DNA from: Carex sylvatica
Lineage: Eukaryota > Streptophyta > Magnoliopsida > Poales > Cyperaceae
DNA: 64,000 nt
Direction of reading: 5' to 3'
NCBI GenBank assembly: GCA_964058845.1
Contig: CAXKVR010000048.1
Span: 434,001 to 498,000 of the forward strand
The notes under the pieces were generated by a model that saw only the letters and a list, made by a program, of their open reading frames with translations, searched no databases and had not been told where the DNA came from. Positions within the stretch are counted from its first letter, which is position 1. Each line of letters begins with the position of its first letter. The position numbers were made by a program, and so were the translations under genes. Below, piece by piece: positions 1 to 11,139 of this stretch.

Positions 1-549
1 ATCTGGATCGCATGGAAACAACTCGACCCGCGCCCCAAATCGAAGTCCCGGTGAACGCGACTCTCATCCATGACATGCGACCCGCGTGTCATGAATCTGA
101 GAGTCAGAAAAGGAGGGAGATTGAGAAACCACCATCGTACAGACCACCTGTTCCCTTCCTCGGAAGACTAGCTGAGACCAAATTGAACGCACAATTTTCT
201 CATTTTGTCGAAGTTCTTAAGGGACTACACATCACAATCCCATTCACTGACGCCTTGACCCAAATGCCCACCTATGCCAAATTCCTGAAGGACATCCTAT
301 CAAACAATCGAAGCTTGGGAGGGCACGAAACGGTGAAACTGACAGAGCAGTGCAGTGCAATTCTGAACAGTGAGCTACCACCCAAACTTGACGACCCTGG
401 TAAATTCTCTATTCCTTGCATTATAGGGAAAGCCACGATCAAGAAAGCTCTTTGCGATTTGGGACCTAGTGTGAGTCTCATGCCGCGCACAATCTTTGAT
501 CAATTGGGCATGGGAGAGCTTCGACCTACTCGAATGACCTTACAGCTAG
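1..549 (+). pseudogene. Ty3/gypsy retrotransposon gag-protease fragment
   Basis: An open frame from 12 encodes the linker and the start of the retropepsin-like protease of a plant Ty3/gypsy polyprotein. The stretch ending TYAKFLKDILSNNRSL is typical of the gag end. It is followed by IPCIIGKATIKKALCDLG and SVSLMP, the plant gypsy protease active-site region, in which DLG stands for the catalytic D-[TSL]-G. The usual residue after DLG is A; here it is P. The frame then reads GELRPTRMTLQLADS and stops resembling gypsy protein at about 549, where DNA shared with the inverted repeat begins. The 5' part lies outside the window. No reverse transcriptase or integrase is seen, so this is a truncated relic. 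The family call is secure; function is lost. Confidence 0.8.
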
Positions 550-3252
550 CAGACTCGGACATCAGGCTTTTCGGGAGACAATTGATCGAAATGCAGCAGG
601 TACAATTGATCAACCAATGAGAAATACCTATCCGAAATAAATTCAGGATTTAATACATGTTGTATTTGTAATGTAGAGGAGGCAGCAAGACATGCAGAGG
701 CTGGACCATCGTCGTCAAGAAAGTCAGGAAGGGGATCTTACAGCAGATCTCAAACAGGACCATCTGAAGCACGAATGAGTAGCACATCTGACGCAAGAAT
801 GAGGAACACATTTGAAACAAGAAGGAACGCCACATCTGAAGCAGGAAGGAGAAGCATATCTTCAACAAGGCCATCTGATACAGCTAACCAGGCGCAAACA
901 AGGCCTTTTGGTACAACTAACCAGCAGGAAAGATAAGAGCAACCAGCAAGAAGAAGTACATCTGGTCCATCCATCTTTGAATTGCGTCTTAGTCTGTGTC
1001 GTAGAGGATAAACTTGCAAATTATTTTACGTTTGAACTGTTTTTTAACATAAATAATTTTATGTTTGAACGATAGGTCTTACCATGTCCATTTCACGTGA
1101 AGAGAAATAATAAATTATTAACAATTTCTGAACGGATAAATCTCTCATGAGAAGGCGAATGCAACGTATGTATTCACCCAAAAATTACGACCAATTCATA
1201 AGCACTTTTAATGTATAAATACTATCATAATAGGTACCTTAACCCAAAACTAAAAAATAATAAAACTTGAAATATAATAAAACATAAACCATAATAAAAT
1301 AAAACATAATAACACATGAAATATAACATAATAAAACATGAAATATAATAAAACATAATAAAATATGAAATAGATAAAAGATAAGATCAATGACTGGATA
1401 TATGACCGGGATAATCTGCATACGAGAAGCGCTGTCTCCGATGGCGTTGCTTGTGACCCCTTCCTAGCGGTTCTTCTTCTTAGCTACCCTCAGATGAACG
1501 TGGAGTCTCAGTAAGTGAATGGAATGTGGATGCCCTGCGTCACCACCAGGTCGACGGGATGTCGATGCCCTTGCATTTTATTATGTTGCATTAGTATTTT
1601 ATTATGACACCCAAAGTTAGGAAAAAAAAGAAAGAAGTGAAACTGACCTGCGTCACCAGTACTGACAGATGGCCCTCCGAGAAGCCAACCAGTCGTCGGA
1701 ACCTCAAGCTCACGCTGATTCCTATCGATAGATGCTCGTCCTGAATACTCCATAGCCTCGTGATTCTGCGTATCCATAAAATCATCAAAGGTGCGTGTTC
1801 CTATTCCCTGCTCCTGATAATCCGCCAAAGACAGATTCTGTCTTACTCTGATCCTGATTGACATTCAATTCGTACATAATTTTAATTTCTAAAAAAATAC
1901 ATGTAATTCATAAAAAATACTTCTTCTGAACGAAGTACATACCTGTCCGAGATTAAGGCCGTAACTTGGCCCATGCGTCTGGAAAAGACTGTCCAGATGC
2001 CAAGCTTGTGTCCCATGATCCTGAGATACCTATAATTGGAGGTTAGTTTGATAAGTTATGGTTTACAAACAAATTTTTTTAAGCCGTGCTACAAAATTAC
2101 CTGTTCGGGGTCTGCGACTGGATGCGGTGAATTTACCGGTGCAAATGCTTCTGGTTGGATGTACCGTCTCCATTCGGTGTCGTCGTATAACCAATCCTTA
2201 AAAGGATCTGGGCCTTTGAATCTAGGCGGATATGGATATGGATACACCCCAATAGGAGTAGTCTCCTCCGAGGGGATCGCTTCCTAGTTTTTCGGAACAT
2301 CCGCCTCATCCATCATTTGCCGCACACGTGGATCGTAACATTTATCACAGCAGAGACTCCAGCTTGTCCTCATAAGTTTTTTACCAATCTTTCGCCACCC
2401 TTTGGTGAAGAAAATATTGACGTTGTGCGTCAACTCTCCAATCCCTGTCAATGCCTGTACACAAACAGTTTCAATTTTAACAATTATGAGTTTTAAATAA
2501 CTGAATCAATGAGAATAGCAATTAAAAATATTTACAGTTCAAGTGACAAGTGGTCCGCTAGGAATGTATCCACTCGGTCCATGCTCTTCTCTGGGGAGCC
2601 ACATCGTATGATTTATTCCTTCCACGTGCTGACTAAACAGATAGACATATGTCATACATCTCTTCTGGTACCACTTGCGTTAACGCGAAAGGTCGTTTTG
2701 GTTAAATGAACGACCTTCTCTGATTACTTGCGCCTCATATGCAGTAACTAACTGAACATATGTCACGTGTCTTGTGGCCCATGACTCGTTCTTCTTTGAG
2801 CCCAACATCAACATGTTCATAATTTTATAACAATTTAACACCCAAAGTTAACTAACATAAATAAGAAAAATAACAGTGAGTAAACCTTACTTGTGCAACT
2901 CAACGTGCGTGTGCCTATTCAGTGGATCTGGCACCGGAATCTCTTAAAACAATTCGAATTGCCGCATGCAGCGATCCGGATAAGTATGCTCAACAATCCA
3001 ATAAAATATCAGTGGACCGCGATACAAATAGTAGGGCTGATAAATTTAGTAAGAATGTGAGTTATAATTTATAAGTACGGTGACATATAAGTAAACAAAT
3101 AACTTGATTGGAACATACCCTTCCCTCCTGAGTCACCGTCGAAAGCTTGTTGTAGACTCTTTCGTACGGCTCACAATTCACACGATTCTCCGTCAAACTC
3201 TGAAACTTGCCTCGCGGGATACGTGCACCCTGGGTCTTGAAGTGAGAGGATC
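549..3252. repeat. Left arm of giant inverted repeat (inverted copy of MULE/PMD segment)
   Basis: This arm is the reverse complement of 3367-6032. The pairing is collinear: paired positions sum to about 6618, for example 600 with 6017 and 1387 with 5231. Over a 195-base stretch near the outer end I count roughly 16 differences, so the arms are near 92 percent identical there. At the outer end the left arm carries about 34 extra bases, including a second copy of acaattgatc, between the exon end gactcggacatcagg and the rest. The two arms are separated by about 115 bp (3253-3366). Confidence 0.9.
1387..3252 (-). pseudogene. Plant mobile domain (PMD) protein pseudogene, left-arm copy
   Basis: This is the reverse-strand copy of the PMD gene described at 3367-5231, with the same exon order. 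The C-terminal exon (1508-1864) is open here: the frame reads LADYQEQGIGTRTFDDFMDT, where the right-arm copy has a stop in place of the Q. Upstream the copy is broken elsewhere: the stretch equivalent to RQFGLFQEIPVP reads RQFELF, stop, EIP. The two copies therefore decayed independently after the duplication. The terminal stop codon lies at 1387-1389. Confidence 0.7.
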
Positions 3253-3366
3253 CAGTTCACCGGCCTGAGCCTCAAACTAAAAACTGGAAACCTACATAGG
3301 GCGCCTCAACACTTGATACATGCGCATCTTTTGCGTACAAATCATGTGGTCCGCACAAATACAACG

Positions 3367-5231
3367 GATCCTCTCACTTCAAGACCCAGGGTGCACGTAT
3401 CCCACGAGGCAAGTTTCAGAGTTTGACGGAGGATCGTGTGAATTGGGAGCCGTACGAAAGGGTCTACAACAAGCTTTCGACGGTGACTTTGGAGGGAAGG
3501 ATATGTTTCAATCAAGTTATTTGTTTAGTTATATGTCATCGTACTTATAAATTATAACTCACATTCTTACTAAATTTATCAGCCCTACTACTTTTATCGC
3601 GGTCCACTGATATTTTATTGGATCGTTGAGCATACTTATCCGGATCGCTGCATGCGGCAATTCGGATTGTTTCAAGAGATTCCGGTGCCAGATCCACTGA
3701 ATAGACACACGCACGTTGAGTTGCACAAGTAAGGTTTACTCACCGTTATTTTTCTTATTTATGTTAGTTAACTTTGGATGTTAAGTTGTTATAAAATTAT
3801 GAACAGGTTAATGTTGGGCTCAAAGAAGAACGAGTCATGGGCCACAAGACACGTGACATATATTCAGTTGGTTACTGCATATGAGGCGCAAGTAATCAGA
3901 AAAGGTCGCTCATTTGACCAAAACAACTTTCTGCGTTAACGCAAGTGGTACCAGAAGAGATGTATGACATATGTCTATCTGTTTAGTCAGCACATGGAAG
4001 GAATGAATCATACGATGTGGCTCTCTAGAGAAGAGCATGAATCGAGTGGATACATTCCCAACGGACCACTTTTCACTCGAACTATAAATATTTTTAATTG
4101 TTATTCTCATTGATTCAGTTATTTAAAACTCATAATTGCTTAAATTGAAACTGTTTGTGTACATGCATTGACAGGGATTGAAGAGTTGGCGCACAGTGTC
4201 AAGATTTTCTTCACCAAGGGGTGGCGAAAAATTGGTAAAAAACTTATGAGGACAAGCTGGCGTCTCTGCTGTGATACATGTTACGGTCCACGTGTGCGAC
4301 AAATGATGGATGAAACAGATGTTCCAGAAAACTAGGAAGCGATCCCCTCGGATGAGACTACTCCTATTTGGGTGTATCCATATCCAGATCCGCCTAGATT
4401 CAAAGGCCCAGATCTTTTTAAGGATTGGTTATACGACGACACCGAATGGAAATGGTACATCCAACCAGAAGCATTTGCACCGGTAAATCCACCGCATCCA
4501 GTCGCAGACCCTGGACAGGTAATTTTGTAGCACGGCTTAAAAAAATTTGTTTGTAAACCATAACTTATCAAACTAACATCCAATTATAGGTATCTCAGGA
4601 TCAGGGGACGCAAGCTTGGCATCCGGACAGTCTTTTCCAGACGAATGGGCCAAGTTACGGTCTTAATCTCGGACAGGTATATACTTCGTTCAGAAGAAGT
4701 ATTGTTTATGAATTACATGTATTTTTTTAGGAATTAAAACTATGTACGAATTGCATGTCAATCAGGATCAGAGTGGACAGAATCTGTCTTTGGCGGATTA
4801 TTAGGAGCAGGGAATAGGAACACGCACCTTTGATGATTTTATGGATACGCAGAATCAAGAGGCTATAGAGTATTCACGACGAGCATCTATCGATAGGAAT
4901 CAGCGTGAGCTTGAGGTTCCGACGACTAATTGGCTTCTCGGAGGGCCATATGTCAATACTGGTGACGCATGTCAGCTTCACTTCTTTCTTTTTTTCCTAA
5001 CTTTGGGTGCCATAATAAAATACTAATGCAACATAATAAAATGCAAGGGCGTCGACATCCCGTCGACTTGGTAGTGACGCAGGGGCATCCACATTCCATT
5101 CATTTGCTGAGACTCCACGTCCATCTGAGGGTAGCCAAGAAGAAGAACCGCTAGGAAGGGATCACAAGCAACGCCATCGGAGACAGCGCTTCTCGCATGC
5201 AGATTATCCCGGTCATATATCCGGCCATTGA
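3367..5231 (+). pseudogene. Plant mobile domain (PMD, MAIN/PP7L-like) protein pseudogene, right-arm copy
   Basis: Translated segments match the aminotransferase-like plant mobile domain family: RIPRGKFQSLTEDRVNWEPY at about 3398-3457, YRGPLIFYWIVEHTYPDRCM near 3590-3650 followed by RQFG and EIPVP, then ELHK, a GT-AG intron (about 3730-3807), and ESWATRHVTYIQLVTAYEAQ. A low-complexity C-terminal tail in several exons ends in GRDHKQRHRRQRFSHADYPG and a TGA at 5229-5231. In-frame stops (for example in FLR-stop-RKWY near 3937, and in LADY-stop-EQG near 4802) make it a pseudogene. PMD proteins include the MAIN/MAIL1 silencing factors and many transposon-borne relatives; this copy sits inside a MULE and converges on its transposase. 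The N-terminal end is cut at the palindrome centre. Confidence 0.75.
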
Positions 5232-6032
5232 TCTTATCTTTTATCTATTTCATATTTTATTATGTTTTACTATATTTCATATTTTATTATGTTATATTTC
5301 ATGTGTTATTATGTTTTATTTTATTATGGTGTATGTTTTATTATATTTCAAGTTTTATTATTTTTTAGTTTTGAGTTAAGATACCTATTATGATAGTATT
5401 TATACATTAAAAGTGCTTATGAATTGGTCGTAATTTTCGGGTGAATACATACGTTGCATTCGCCTTCTAATGAGAGATTTATTCGTCCAGAAATTGTTAA
5501 TAATTTCTTATTTCTCTTCACGTAAAATGGACATGGTAAGACTTATGTTTCAAACATAAAATTATTTATGTTAAAAAACAGTTCAAATGTAAAGTAATTT
5601 GCAAGTTTATCCTCTACGACGCAGACTAAGACGCAATCAAAAGATGGATGGACCAGATGTACTTCTTCTTGCTGGTTGCTCTGATCCTTTCTGCTGGTTA
5701 GTTGTAACAAATGGCCCTATTTGCACCTGGTTAGCTGTACCAGATGGCATTGTTGAAGATGTACTTCTCCTCCTGCTTCAGATGTGGCGTTCCTTCTTGT
5801 TTCAAATGTGTTCCTTAATCCTGTGTCAGATGTGCTTCTCATTCGTGCTTCTCATGGCCATGTTTAAGATCTGCTGTAAGATCCCCTTCCTAACCTTCTT
5901 GACGACGATGGTCCGGCCTCTGCATATCTTGCTGTATCCTCTACATTACAAGTACAACATGTATTAAATCCTAAATTTATCTCGGATATGTATTTCTAAT
6001 TGGTTGATCAATTGTACCTGATGTCCGAGTCT
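3367..6032. repeat. Right arm of giant inverted repeat
   Basis: This is the partner of 549-3252. It contains the whole recognisable PMD gene on the plus strand and the 3' end of the MULE transposase on the minus strand. On this side the transposase coding sequence continues uninterrupted outward past 6032, so this arm is probably the original and the left arm the inverted copy. The similarity stops at about 6032, inside the transposase C-terminal region. Confidence 0.9.
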
Positions 6033-7480
6033 TCGACCCTGCTTTCGGGCCATTTTCATCGGTATGCGGTTGTGTCGTCTCCTTCTCTTTTTGATTAGTT
6101 TGCTCTCAGGTTTAATTTTCGGACCGTTGTATTCAAGCCATTCATTTTGGTTGTCTTTCGGTTCGAAACATATACTCCATTTTTTTCCAGTATCGACGAA
6201 CTGTACAAGGGGCTGACGTATAAATTTTCATCATATTTCATTTCTCAGACCACCGCCATGAAATGAGAACATGGTATACCGGTCAATTGGGCTTGTGACA
6301 TTCACACTCAGCCTTATTGTTATTCCTGATAACAACTTTATACCCGAAATCTCTACGGGAATACTCAAGTCTTGGTGGATTACGCTTTGTAGGAATTTTT
6401 TCACCCCTAACCATGAACTCAAAAAACCCAATGTGTGCACCGTAAGGAACCACAATCATGTTCAGAGATTTATTTATACGCTTTTGCAATAACTCACTTA
6501 CCCTTTCGGACCACAACTCACTTCGTTGAAGTCTCATTGCAGTTTTGTTCCGCCGTTCATAAAATAATATATTTAACTTATAAAGCGTGTCCTCCACGAT
6601 TACTGCAACCGGAAAGCACCGACTAATTTTGAAAACGACATTCAGTGACTCCGACCAATTTGTTGTCATTATTCTCTATCGGTGACCTCCGTCTATTGCT
6701 TGATACAGTTTCCCCGGACATGGTAGCTCGTTTTCATTATTAAGATCCCTCTTACCCACCTTGTTAAGGTACTCGATAGCCTCTGGACAACCAACTTCGA
6801 AGTCTTCAAACATCTCCGTAAACCTCCTGGGTTTGCATTTATTTACTCCAATTTTGAACATATTACTGACATCTCTGTTCCGCCCCCACGTGCTTGAAGA
6901 GGTTCTCGGCAACATGTTGAGAACAATACCGATGGACACATTGGTTGGTAGACTCATCCTATCCGAGAAGTGAACTCTGAAATACGAATTTAATCCCCAA
7001 ATATCTATCTGATATGACAAAAAAAAATGATTATCTCCAATTACTTTCAATCGCAACCATTTTATAAAAAACCCCCGATTTTCTGTGTTTTCTTTCTCCA
7101 CAATTGCAAAAGCCAATGGAAGTAATTGGTTCTCAGCATCGTACATACATGCCATTAGCAGTCTACCTTGGTACCGTCCGGACATGAAACAAGTATCGAC
7201 ACTAATCACTGGTCTGAGAAACAGTAGCGCTGCAATACATGGTTCATATGCCCATGCAGCTTGATTGACCATCGGTAGACATATTAAAACTGGCTTGAAT
7301 TTTCAGATTTGCTTTACTAACGGTATACCCAACCAGTTTATAAATATCATTTTAGAGATAATCAAAGTTATGGTCCACAGTTATAGGTAATGAGTATTTA
7401 AGTCAGGTGTTATAAAAAACTCCGTCATCATTATACATGATTTCTCCTCCAACAAAAATTCTCATACAGATGACGGTCAT
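5638..7480 (-). pseudogene. Mutator-like (MULE) transposase pseudogene
   Basis: Read on the minus strand. 7480-7280 gives the MULE N-terminal region (MRIFVGGEIMYNDDGVFYNT, then a stop, then DYL and KLVGYTVSKANLKIQASF). 7272-6676 gives the catalytic-domain block AWAYEPCIAALLFLRPVISV with D, then GRYQGRLLMACMYDAENQLL and PLAFAIVE. 6669-6283 gives TTNWSESLNVVFK and the zinc-knuckle start ECECHKP. After one frameshift it continues LTGIPCSHFMAVV, completing a SWIM finger (C-x-C...C-x-H), then KKRRRHNRIPMKMARKQGRR. A probable intron starts at AG/GTACAATTG near 6018, and a Ser/Thr/Arg-rich last exon runs to about 5638. Premature stops, a frameshift and an internal deletion between the N-terminal block and the catalytic block show that it is dead. 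Confidence 0.85.
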
Positions 7481-8987
7481 TTTTTATTTTGATTAGTCTG
7501 AATAACAAATTACAATTTAAAAAAATAATAGTACTATAAGTACAACATAATTTCATAAATTAAGTAATTTTTAAATTATTTATAAAAAACAAATACTTTT
7601 TTATCTCATATTCTTTCTCTGTTTTGAATATTTTCTAAATTAAATAAAATTAATTATAAAAAAATAATAACTGTTTTGAATATTTTTTGAATTAAATAAA
7701 ATTAATTATAAAAAAAATAATAAACTACAATTTATAACAAATTAAATAATAGTAACATTCTTTCTCCATTACTTTTGAGTTTTATTTATAACAAGAATTA
7801 ACATTTGTCAATTTATTTTATAACAAGTTAGTAAAAAAAAAGTGGTACATATCGAATAACCATAATATATGCAAATATATTGGTTATTTTAAGTATAATA
7901 TGTTGTATTTTGGTTAGAGATCATATTTTAACATTTTCTTCTCCAACAAAAATATTTCAAAAATCAATAGTTAAAATTTAATACAGTTTAAAAATTAATA
8001 ACTTATATAATTTACAAATTAATTATAAAAAAAACTTACATTTTTTTCTCTTTTTTTCTTCCGTTCGTCCGTTTGAGGGCGCTCTTTTTTTCTTCCTTTC
8101 ATCTCTTCAGAGTAATCCGAGTTATATAACAGATTTCTAAACCGGGGAGTAAATAATCGAGTGACTTTCTGGTATTTCAAAAACCGGACTTCTATGCCAT
8201 TTTCGGTACCCCATTAACCGGTTCCTAATTTTCGGTACACCACTAACCGGACCAGAAAACTGGTTAACTATTAAACAGACACCTATCAAACTTCCGATTA
8301 ACCATTAACCGGGCAATTTCAACGAGTCCAGGTAACGAAGGATCAGAAAGATTAGTTTTTTTCGGTTATTGGTTAACCGATTTGGACAGAAATCAAAATT
8401 TAATAAAAAATTGAATAAATTTCGTAATTTGTTAATTATTTTGGACATTTATAAAAATTTCAGATTCAAATGCTCAGAAGTTGAGATCAGATGCATCTTT
8501 TTCTCTTTTAGAGGAGTATATTTGACCTCACCTAACCCAAATCCAACCATTTCACACAGGTACGTTATAAATTTCAGTTATAAAGTTAACCATATAAATT
8601 GGAAATATAAAAGGAAAGAAAAAAAATATGATGTTCCTATAAGTACTATGCAAAATTTATACATTAGACGGAAAAAACATGGTAATGTATGACACATGGC
8701 TATTATTACATATCTCTCAAATCTTGTAAGCTTGCATGCTAGCCCAGATTTTACATGGAATGGATAACTAATTTGTGAACAGATGGTGATGGAAAATAAA
8801 TTAAAAATGTTAGGTTTGCACTGTAAAACAAGTAAAAAGTAGGCATTAGCTTTCAAAATGAATTGCGATTAGTATATTTCCTATTCGAATGCAGTTACAG
8901 AGCAGAACTACTAGGAAAGATAAAATTTCTCTCTCTAATGATCTAATCTCATACCAAGAAAAATAATTAAAAGCTGAAGAATCTCAC
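7481..8987. other. AT-rich non-coding flank of the MULE
   Basis: No gene is recognisable here. 7500-8040 is very AT-rich. 8160-8370 repeats short AACCGG/TTAACCG motifs, including two near-direct copies of ttttcggtac followed by taaccgg at about 8198 and 8233. One end of the MULE may lie here, but I could not define terminal inverted repeats or a target duplication. Confidence 0.4.
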
Positions 8988-9443
8988 CTGTGAGGCAAAA
9001 TCTCCCTGATCTGGTTTATGTCCATGACTGTGGGAAATGCAGCGAATCCTACAAATTATCAAAAGATCAAAGCACGGTCAAAATTCTAGTAAAAGGATCA
9101 CACCAATAAATAAATTGTTTAGTTGAAATAAAAGTAAATCTCCAGTAAAATTTATAGAAATAAGCAAATCTTACTAAAAAAAAAGGGTCTGAAATTAATG
9201 CTTACTCTTCTCAATAGGAGTTTCCGGTTCAGTTTCAAATGCAGCAATTGGACTACAATTGAGCAAACATCGGCTCGATTTCATTAATGGAGAGATGGAC
9301 AGAGGTCTCTCCTTTTGAGTTTGAAGAGTTGAGTTAATGGAAAGCGAAGCAGCGAGTTTAGGACTGGAGAGAGAAGGGGAAGGGCTGGGCTGGGAGACAG
9401 CGCTAGGGGAAAAGAGAGATCTAGATATGGTCGTCGCCTCCAT
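8988..9443 (-). CDS. FABZ: 3-hydroxyacyl-ACP dehydratase FabZ, plastid, 5' exons only
   Basis: Exon 1 is 9443-9206 and exon 2 is 9048-8988, with donor AAGA/GTAAGC, acceptor TTTGTAG/GATTCG and a further donor CACAG/GTGAGA. Exon 1 is a Ser-rich plastid transit peptide starting MEATTISRS. Joining the exons gives IEKR then FAAFPTVMDINQIREILPHR, the conserved entry of plant FabZ, which dehydrates 3-hydroxyacyl-ACP in plastid fatty acid synthesis. The catalytic His/Glu hot-dog core should follow in later exons, but no continuation (PFLLVDRV and onward) is found on the minus strand down to the MULE. The gene is therefore either truncated or has a very long transposon-filled intron 2 whose remaining exons lie left of the window. 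An upstream in-frame start extends the frame to 9569, but the start at 9443 fits the family. Confidence 0.75.
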
Positions 9444-10209
9444 TACTGCTCCGATCGAGAGAGACTGACTGGAGAGAGGAGTTTGGGGTTTTAGCAGGGG
9501 AGGCGATGAAAACGAGGAAATGATAACAAGTGACAACCTGCGTGATCTGAAGAGAACGGATCGAATCACCTAAAAATATTGTATTGATTGCTCGATATAT
9601 TGCTCGTATGAATCGTAGTCAGGCTATCTAGTGTAGCATCTATCCCAGCGAATCGGAACACTCGCTTGCTTTTGCCAGGAGCCCAGGATAGATAAGCATG
9701 TTTTCTTGCAGCTAATCAAATCCTAGTATAATAATGAAAACAAATCAACAAAAAACACTGGGAAGTGGGAAGCTCTACAAACCCAAAACTCTGAGCCCAG
9801 GATAAGCATGTTTTCCTTATTATACTAATTGCGCATCACTTATATATTTTTCCTTAATTCCTATAGCTTAAAAAATACTTTAAATTGCTTATATAAAAAT
9901 GTATAATTTATTTATAAATGAGTTAAAGAAGTATTCCGAGACTCGATAAAATCCAAGAGAAACAACTAACAACGATCATAATGTAATAAAATAAAATAAA
10001 TGAAAAATAAGCATCATAAAGATGCAGATTAAATCCACACCGTTGGCTGAGAAAACGGACCGATTTGTGGCGTTGAATAAGCGCGTTAACGGCGCCGAGG
10101 CCGCCAACGTTAACGCCGCTTATCTTCCTAGCTCCAGCTGTTACTGTGAATGCCCTTTTCCGGGAAAAGAACATGTAATTAATACTGTGGAACTGGCGTA
10201 CATCATACA
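9444..10209. other. Upstream region of the FabZ exons
   Basis: Probable 5' UTR and promoter of the minus-strand FabZ exons, then AT-rich spacer. The sequence gagcccaggata(g)ataagcatgttttc occurs twice, near 9675 and 9792. No further gene is seen. Confidence 0.4.
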
Positions 10210-10427
10210 GACCTCGTATCCTCTGCATTAACTCAAAAGGGAATCTTTTGAGTTAATAAATTCAGACCATCCGATTTGTTTTAATATTCGTGCAGACTAG
10301 ATCCGCACTAATATTAAAGGACCCCTATATCATAAGCAGGGATCAGATTGGCTCCGTTTAAAATCCGACGGTTGAGATTCATTAACTCAAAAATTCCCTT
10401 TTGAGTTAATGCAGAGGATACGCAATC
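10210..10427. mobile_element. MITE, subfamily B (CGTATCC-ended), copy 1
   Basis: Imperfect terminal inverted repeats: CGTATCCTCTGCATTAACTC at the left, and at the right ttttgagttaatgcagag followed by ggatacg. The interior includes accatccgatt and gatccgcactaatattaaag, which recur in the other B copies. The flanking acatcatac / acatggtac may be a decayed 9-bp target duplication. Confidence 0.75.
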
Positions 10428-10453
10428 ACATGGTACAAATGATCAGTCAAAAG

Positions 10454-10631
10454 GAATTCGTATCCTCTGAGATATCTCAAACTTTGCGTTACTTTTTGGA
10501 ATATCCCAACCGTTTAAATACGTTCTGCACGAATCTCAAGGCACGCATAATACTGATCCTACATCACCCCCGAATAGACACCGGACACGTCGGTCACGCA
10601 AAAGTTGAGATATCTCAGAGGATACGCACTC
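10454..10631. mobile_element. MITE, subfamily A, copy 1, with 9-bp target duplication
   Basis: Ends are GAATTCGTATCCTCTGAGAT at the left and a matching inverted end (ATCTCAGAGGATACGCACTC) at the right. It is flanked by perfect 9-bp direct repeats agtcaaaag (10445-10453 and 10632-10640). A 9-bp duplication is the hallmark of Mutator-type insertion. Sequence next to the TIR (ctcaaactttgcg / acgcaaaagttgag) is also inverted. Confidence 0.9.
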
Positions 10632-10968
10632 AGTCAAAAGTAGACCCATAAACCAGTAAAAATTATGCGGCGCCAATTAAATTTGATATTCTGTGGAGCA
10701 ATAGAATAGGCGTAAATTTGATGCATGTCAACAGACAACCGCGTTGACTATAGGCGTACCCGCCGCAGGAGATCTAGATGGTGGCCGGGTAGAAGAGAAG
10801 AGTACAAACGAAACGATGGTTGCTATCCTGTCTATGTGGGCCCACTAGATAGCCTAAATTAACGGCTTTGAACACAACTACGTGTGAAAGCATCATCACT
10901 CGCTTCCAGGCACACAGCACCTACTCATTCCTATCTTCGGCATGGGTTCTAATTGAATTCGTATCCCC

Positions 10969-11139
10969 TCAGGTTACCTGACTGAGTAGAATTGAATCGG
11001 ACGGTCCGAAAATGAATTGGCACGCATCTCAAAGCACAAATAATCCTGTACCCTTTGTCATCCCTAATCCCGACTGGCTGAGAGTAAATATGAACCGTCC
11101 GTTTCAATTGGGTTGAGTCAGGTACCTGGGAGGATACGG
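10969..11139. mobile_element. MITE, subfamily C, copy 1
   Basis: Ends are GAATTCGTATCCCCTCAGGT (from about 10965) and, inverted at the right, ggtacctgggaggatacgga. Flanks gttctaatt (10956-10964) and gttgtaatt (11142-11150) fit a 9-bp target duplication with one change. It lies about 360 bp upstream of the FAF-like start codon and is the inverted partner of 44367-44547 in sequence. Confidence 0.8.

Noticed and set aside
2036..2287. Plus-strand open frame of 83 residues and its twin at 4332-4583 (-)
   Set aside because: Both are antisense to PMD-gene exons; the opposite strand gives the recognisable family sequence, so these are shadows.
5599..5967. Plus-strand 122-residue frame with repeated hydrophobic stretches
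   Set aside because: It is the complement of the Ser/Thr/Arg-rich last exon of the MULE transposase, which the duplicate arm also encodes in the other strand.
549..6032. Palindrome as an assembly artefact
   Set aside because: The arms differ at roughly 8 percent of sites and carry different stop codons, which a collapsed or mirrored assembly would not produce. Long reads would settle it.
10022..10231. Plus- and minus-strand frames near 10 kb (69 and 101 residues)
   Set aside because: No recognisable motifs; the minus-strand frame overlaps the B MITE end and AT-rich spacer.
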